NCBI GenBank assembly: GCA_002454425.1
Contig: DKIV01000001.1
Span: 48,744 to 85,814 of the forward strand
Reading direction: 5' to 3'
Origin: Sphingobacteriaceae bacterium UBA6709
GTDB lineage: Bacteria > Bacteroidota > Bacteroidia > Sphingobacteriales > Sphingobacteriaceae
DNA length: 37,071 bases
Shown: positions 33,312 through 37,071 of the stretch, piece by piece
Numbering within the stretch: the stretch's first letter is position 1
Layout: the number at the start of each line of letters is the position of its first letter
Position numbers and translations under genes: made by a program
The notes under the pieces: generated by a model
Databases searched by the model: none
The model's input: only the letters and a program-made list of their open reading frames with translations
What the model was told of the DNA's origin: nothing

Positions 33312-34568
33312 ATGAGCGTTTCCAGATTAGCAAAAAGTTTAAAAGGATCAGAGATCATTAAGATCGCAGCTGAAGTAAATGAACTTAAAAAGCAGGGACA
33401 CAAGATCGCCAACCTTACCATCGGCGATTTTGACTCTACTTTATTCCCAATACCCGCGAAACTCAGCGAGTACATCAAAGATGCTTACGACGAATATCAG
33501 ACAAATTACCCTCCCGCAGATGGCGTACAGTCTCTAAAGGAATGTGTTAAAGATTTCCTGAACAAGCATTACAGCATGGATCTCCAATCTGATGAAATCC
33601 AGATCTCCAGCGGTTCCCGCCCTCTTATCTATGCGACATATCTGGCACTCATTGATGAAGGTGATAAAGTGTTATACCCGGCACCGTCATGGAACAACAA
33701 TCACTATTGCGACCTTACAAACGCCAATGGTGTAGCGATCCCCGTTACTGCCGGGAATAACTTCCTGCCTACAGCGGCCGACATTCGTCCTCATCTCGAT
33801 GGAGCGGTGATGCTGGCGCTATGTTCTCCCCTGAACCCAACAGGAACCATGTTTTCTAAAGATGCTCTGGAAGAGATCTGCGACCTGGTGATCGAAGAAA
33901 ATAAAAAACGTAAGAATGGCGAGAAGCCACTTTATCTTCTTTACGATCAGATCTACTCATTACTCACCTTTGGCGACCATAAGCATTACAATCCGGTGAG
34001 CCTCAGACCTGAGATAAAAGATTATGTAATATATATTGACGGTGCCTCTAAGTGCTTTGCCGCTACGGGTGTACGCGTAGGCTGGGGATTCGGCCCTGCT
34101 AATGTCATCGAAAAGATGAAAACCATCATCATGCACATGGGTGCCTGGGCTCCCAAGCCTGAACAGGTGGCGATGGCTCGTTTTATAAAGAATGAAACAG
34201 CCGTGAATGAATTCCTCGAAAGCTTTAAATCACGCATTCAGGAAAGCCTGCAAGCCCTTTACAAAGGCTTCCAGAGCATGAAGGCTGAGGGTCTAAAAGT
34301 AGATGCTATCGAGCCTATGGGCGCCATCTATCTCACTGTAAAACTAGACTACATCGGCGCCATCACTCCTGAAGGAAAACTACTTACCGATGCGGAAGAT
34401 GTAAACTTCTACCTCATCAATGAGGCTAAGTCCGCATTAGTTCCTTTCTCAGCTTTTGGCACCGACAATTCAGTATGTTGGTTTAGAGCTTCCGTTGGCG
34501 CGTCATCATTACAAGACATCTTAGACATGATGCCACGTGTAAAAGAAGCGTTATTGAAGCTTAGCTAA
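33312..34568 (+). CDS. Class I/II PLP aminotransferase, aspartate-type
   Basis: A 418-residue fold-type I aminotransferase. Motifs: SSGSRPLIYATYLAL (cofactor phosphate), NPTGT with Asn175, YDQIYSLL (ring Asp212 and Tyr215), Schiff-base Lys247 in GASKCFAATGVRVGWGFG and a C-terminal substrate Arg in WFRASVGAS. It is most like aspartate or broad-range aminotransferases. Aspartate is the nitrogen donor for ArgG, so a link to the upstream operon is possible. No own promoter was recognised, but a strong terminator follows. Confidence 0.9.
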   Translation: MSVSRLAKSLKGSEIIKIAAEVNELKKQGHKIANLTIGDFDSTLFPIPAKLSEYIKDAYDEYQTNYPPADGVQSLKECVKDFLNKHYSMDLQSDEIQISSGSRPLIYATYLALIDEGDKVLYPAPSWNNNHYCDLTNANGVAIPVTAGNNFLPTAADIRPHLDGAVMLALCSPLNPTGTMFSKDALEEICDLVIEENKKRKNGEKPLYLLYDQIYSLLTFGDHKHYNPVSLRPEIKDYVIYIDGASKCFAATGVRVGWGFGPANVIEKMKTIIMHMGAWAPKPEQVAMARFIKNETAVNEFLESFKSRIQESLQALYKGFQSMKAEGLKVDAIEPMGAIYLTVKLDYIGAITPEGKLLTDAEDVNFYLINEAKSALVPFSAFGTDNSVCWFRASVGASSLQDILDMMPRVKEALLKLS

Positions 34569-34580
34569 AATAACGTAATA

Positions 34581-34625
34581 ATAAAGGCTTAGCCTGTGAG
34601 TTTCGCTCTCCGGCTAAGCCTTTAT
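34581..34625. terminator. Bidirectional terminator between convergent genes
   Basis: A perfect 13-bp stem TAAAGGCTTAGCC / GGCTAAGCCTTTA (34582-34594 with 34612-34624), extended by one A-T pair, with a 17-nt loop. T-rich on either outer arm. Serves the aminotransferase (+) and the DUF4407 gene (-). Confidence 0.8.
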
Positions 34626-34695
34626 ACTTTACGTCATGAACGAAGACTTTATCGTCCGTATTACCTTTTACATAAAGCCCCCAGCTACATTTATC

Positions 34696-35796
34696 TTAAA
34701 GATGATCTTCCGGCGATTCTGCTATCCGTCGTCGCTCCAAATCTATTCCTCCTTCAACGCGATCGCGCTGCACGGCATCCACTACCTCTATGCGCGCGTC
34801 CCTGGTCTTATGCGACCGGTAAATATCGGCTTCTTCTACATTCTTCACGGCAGTATCATAGGGTCCGCGTTCGCTCATCAGCTTTACAAATACCGGAAGA
34901 CATTCAAAAAGAATAAATAACAAGCCTATAAATGAAATAGCAAGATATGTTCCCACATCCCTGCTACCATCAGGATTGAAGCTCAGCTGACCCAGCGCCC
35001 AATTGCGATCAGCAAAACCCGCCACATCGGCAAGACTATCCAATTGCTTACCGCTAAACATTTTTTCAGAACTCAGTCCATCAAGATCGCGCCGGCGACT
35101 GAAAAATGCTTCTGTGGCGTTTATATTAGCACGCACAGTGTCCAGGCGTTCTGTCTTCTCTTTAAGGACGGCCTCTTTTTGCTTCGCAAATGTTCCATAG
35201 CCAAGCTTCCCCGAGGTCTGGTTTGTCTTATCTCCGAAGATCTCCTGATTTAGCACATACCGGGATCTGTTTATGTCTTTCTCCAACGAATCCTTCTCGG
35301 TCTTCAAGGCTGTAAGACGCGACAGATCTGCTTCATACTTTCTGTTAAATGTATTGTTCAGCGTATCGATCTTCGTCCGTTGACCATTCAGATAGGAGGT
35401 CTTCAGCTTTTCCCGTATCTCCTTACCGAAGATCTTAAGCTCCAAAGGGCGCGAAATGACGATGCCAATCATAATTGCAAGCAGAACACGGGGCAGAGCC
35501 TGCAAGATTTGCTTATTCACCGAAGCGTTCTTGCTGATACTGGATACGATGTACCGATCCATATTGAAGATCGCCAGACCCCAGATCAGTCCGAAAAATA
35601 TCGCGAAAAAGACGGCGGCCGCATTTCCTGAAAACACAAAATACATGGCGTACCCGCCCGACAAAGCCGCGAAAAGCGCGGTGAAAAAGATCGTCGCCCC
35701 AATTCCTACATATTTATTATGATCAGTAGGAAAACGCTTTAAGGTGCCGATGTGGGCACCCGAACAGAACCAAAAGAACCTGTTAACTTTATTCAT
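34696..35796 (-). CDS. DUF4407-like membrane protein
   Basis: A 366-residue inner-membrane protein. Predicted membrane segments lie at about 30-52, 57-77, 99-116 and 281-305. A long charged helical or coiled-coil stretch (125-235) separates the third and fourth. The N-terminus (FFWFCSGAHIGTLKRFPTDH), FNMDRYIVSSI and IGIVISRPLELKIFGKEIRE match the DUF4407 family as remembered. Function is unknown. The C-terminal tail is strongly charged (RDARIEVVDAVQRDRVEGGI). Single gene, convergent with the aminotransferase. Confidence 0.85.
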   Translation of the reverse strand: MNKVNRFFWFCSGAHIGTLKRFPTDHNKYVGIGATIFFTALFAALSGGYAMYFVFSGNAAAVFFAIFFGLIWGLAIFNMDRYIVSSISKNASVNKQILQALPRVLLAIMIGIVISRPLELKIFGKEIREKLKTSYLNGQRTKIDTLNNTFNRKYEADLSRLTALKTEKDSLEKDINRSRYVLNQEIFGDKTNQTSGKLGYGTFAKQKEAVLKEKTERLDTVRANINATEAFFSRRRDLDGLSSEKMFSGKQLDSLADVAGFADRNWALGQLSFNPDGSRDVGTYLAISFIGLLFILFECLPVFVKLMSERGPYDTAVKNVEEADIYRSHKTRDARIEVVDAVQRDRVEGGIDLERRRIAESPEDHL

Positions 35797-36168
35797 TGCT
35801 GGTTGATTATTAATGAAACGCCCAGCCTCGGTGGATGTTACAGCCGTAATACTAATAAAATATATCTATGACAGAAATCGCCATGCCGCTCCCGGTAGCT
35901 TCGCTGCCTACCGCTCAAATACTATCATTCATCGCGTTGGGAATAAAAATTATGAGTCAGGCGCCAGCAACGAAATCATGAACGCTGATCATTCCTTTCA
36001 ATCCCCTAAAGCGGAATCCTATATCAACACCTAATTGCTTGCTTTCCTGAACGAGATCTCCTGGCATAACCAACGTATCATCATTCCATAATTTTACCTG
36101 AGTATCTTTCAATATGACAAACAGCTAACTGAATTAATAGTAACTTCACCATAGCATTATAAGAGTAT
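35797..36168. other. Intergenic region between the DUF4407 and rhodanese genes
   Basis: No convincing gene. A plus-strand frame of 73 codons (35813-36034) lacks any recognisable feature. Around 35897-35919 there is a short imperfect hairpin (CGGTAG / CTACCG). It must contain the promoter of the minus-strand DUF4407 gene, not identified. Confidence 0.45.
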
Positions 36169-36176
36169 TAGATTTG
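36169..36176 (+). promoter_or_regulatory. Predicted promoter -7 element for the rhodanese gene
   Basis: TAGATTTG is an exact TAnnTTTG. TTC (36145-36147) is 21 bases upstream as a weak -33. Its position supports the ATG at 36216 rather than the in-frame ATG at 36174. Confidence 0.5.
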
Positions 36177-36215
36177 CTATACCAGCGATATTCTACATAC
36201 ATAAAAAACTATAAT

Positions 36216-36530
36216 ATGAACGAAATCACTGTAGAAGAATTGAAAGAAGCCATGGATTCCGGAAAGGAGTTTCAGCTTGTCGATGTAAGAGAACCTTTTG
36301 AATATGAGGTTTCAAATCTGGGCGGCGTCAATATCCCTTTGGGCAGCGTAACGCTCGAAGCCGATAGCATCCCAACAGACATACCGGTTTATATGCTATG
36401 CCGCGTTGGTAGACGCAGTGCTGCTGCTATTGCGCAGCTGGAAGCTCTGGGCTATGATAACCTGCATAATATCGTGGGCGGCATTACGGAGTGGAAGAAT
36501 ACTTTCGACCCCGAAATGCCCGTTTATTAA
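36216..36530 (+). CDS. Single-domain rhodanese-like protein
   Basis: Sulfurtransferase-type protein of 104 residues from MNEITVEELKEAMDSGKEFQ. The rhodanese signature LVDVREPFEYEVSNLGG is followed by the active-site loop CRVGRRS with Cys62, where persulfide would form, and ends NIVGGITEWKNTFDP. No signal peptide, so cytoplasmic. The sulfur donor and acceptor are unknown. Single gene with its own promoter and terminator. Confidence 0.93.
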   Translation: MNEITVEELKEAMDSGKEFQLVDVREPFEYEVSNLGGVNIPLGSVTLEADSIPTDIPVYMLCRVGRRSAAAIAQLEALGYDNLHNIVGGITEWKNTFDPEMPVY

Positions 36531-36537
36531 AAACATC

Positions 36538-36570
36538 TGCAACAGACGATGATTTTCGTCTGTTGCAATT
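36538..36570 (+). terminator. Intrinsic terminator of the rhodanese gene
   Basis: A 12-bp perfect stem (36538-36549 with 36556-36567), 6-nt loop, followed by ATTTTATA. Confidence 0.78.
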
Positions 36571-36787
36571 TTATATATTCCCGAAAGTTTGCTTCCAAAA
36601 GCTATATAACCATCTGTTTTCCGTTTCTTCTGATCTGGGGCATACCTCACCTGTCTGGGAAAAAACATCCCAGAGATAGCTCATCTACGGAAACGGCACG
36701 CCGATATAAAATCAATAACGAGCCATCGATCCATACGTGGTTTTCTTTCTTCTCTCTCTGCTAGCTTTCAGCTAAGTTTCGTCCTGA

Positions 36788-37071
36788 TTACTTCAGCGAC
36801 TTCCGGCCTGTGGGGAGCTCCTCCTTGTAACCATCATCTCCTGGTGGTGCCTTTTTCTTCGGCACTCCACTCATGGCCATCTCCTCGGCCAGGTACCGCT
36901 GACTGTCATAATTACCTGTGTTATAGTAGGTGGTAACATACGTGCGCCCGTCGGTGAAGTTAACATGCTGCAGCTCCTTTCGCAGTCGGCGAGGTTGATC
37001 TCCCAAGGGCGCGTGCCAGGCATCCACAATGCAGCTTGGCGACCAGCTTTCCGAGTTCTGCAGCACCCTGC
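36788..37071 (-). CDS. Partial GC-rich ORF of unknown function at the window edge
   Basis: The frame ends with TAA at 36788-36790 and runs past the window, so only the C-terminal 93 residues are seen. An ATG-free start cannot be judged; a CTG/GTG pair lies at the edge. It reads WHAPLGDQPRRLRKELQH then FTDGRTYVTTYYNTGNYDSQ and ends in a Lys/Pro-rich tail. No family is recognised. Base composition is clearly richer in G and C than the genes to its left, which may mean recent acquisition, a different functional class, or a chance open frame. Confidence 0.4.
   Translation of the reverse strand, partial: RVLQNSESWSPSCIVDAWHAPLGDQPRRLRKELQHVNFTDGRTYVTTYYNTGNYDSQRYLAEEMAMSGVPKKKAPPGDDGYKEELPTGRKSLK

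Noticed and set aside
35813..36034. 73-codon ORF between the DUF4407 and rhodanese genes
   Set aside because: No recognisable domain, no promoter or start context, and irregular composition.
1..37071. CRISPR arrays, insertion sequences, prophage or defence genes
   Set aside because: No regularly spaced repeats, transposase, integrase or phage-like genes were seen; almost every gene has a housekeeping or envelope function.

Overview
The window reads as chromosomal DNA of a Bacteroidota bacterium, most likely Sphingobacteriales (Pedobacter and relatives). Four signs point there. Several promoters fit the Bacteroidota pattern TTTG-N19-21-TAnnTTTG. A sigma / FecR anti-sigma / STN-domain TonB receptor triad is present. 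S16 carries a long C-terminal tail. The arginine genes use an N-acylornithine carbamoyltransferase instead of a classical ornithine carbamoyltransferase. The placement rests on gene content and remembered families; no search was run.

Layout. 1-275: unassigned GC-rich sequence, then the pfkA leader. 276-1250: pfkA. 1463-2053 (-): small outer-membrane barrel protein, divergent from a cell-surface signalling operon (sigma factor, FecR, TonB receptor; 2171-6132). 6287-8614: ribosome/tRNA-modification cluster rpsP-rimM-trmD-rplS. 8753-15612: secreted or periplasmic accessory genes (GH3 hexosaminidase, PepSY-like protein, unknown 307-aa protein, M1 aminopeptidase, Spy-like protein). 16000-17604: pyruvate dehydrogenase E1 beta and an Lrp/AsnC regulator. 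18011-18122: a very unusual tRNA-like gene with its own promoter and terminator. 18332-21295 (-): HU, TPR protein, a 29-codon ribosomal-type protein and RNase G, probably one operon. 21651-23256: mutY and ssb. 23560-33251: a nine-gene arginine operon with a complex leader. 33312-34568: aspartate-type aminotransferase. 34696-36530: DUF4407 membrane protein (-) and a rhodanese. 36788-37071 (-): GC-rich partial ORF running off the window.

How the genes work together. The arginine operon (GNAT, argG, argC, argD, argF', argB, proC, argE, argH) covers the route from glutamate to arginine with the acyl group kept on until after carbamoylation. ArgE would therefore deacylate N-acyl-citrulline, and ArgG and ArgH finish. 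Its promoter -33 element lies inside a perfect 16-bp palindrome. About 30 nt after the predicted transcription start is a 44-codon ORF whose last ten codons include four arginine codons. A hairpin overlaps its stop codon. This is a candidate arginine-sensing leader, and no argR is seen nearby. Three further hairpins sit between operon genes.

The two most unusual elements are the arginine-operon leader and the tRNA-like gene. The latter has a leucine-type D arm, an extended acceptor stem, a roughly 42-nt variable region and an apparent GUC anticodon.
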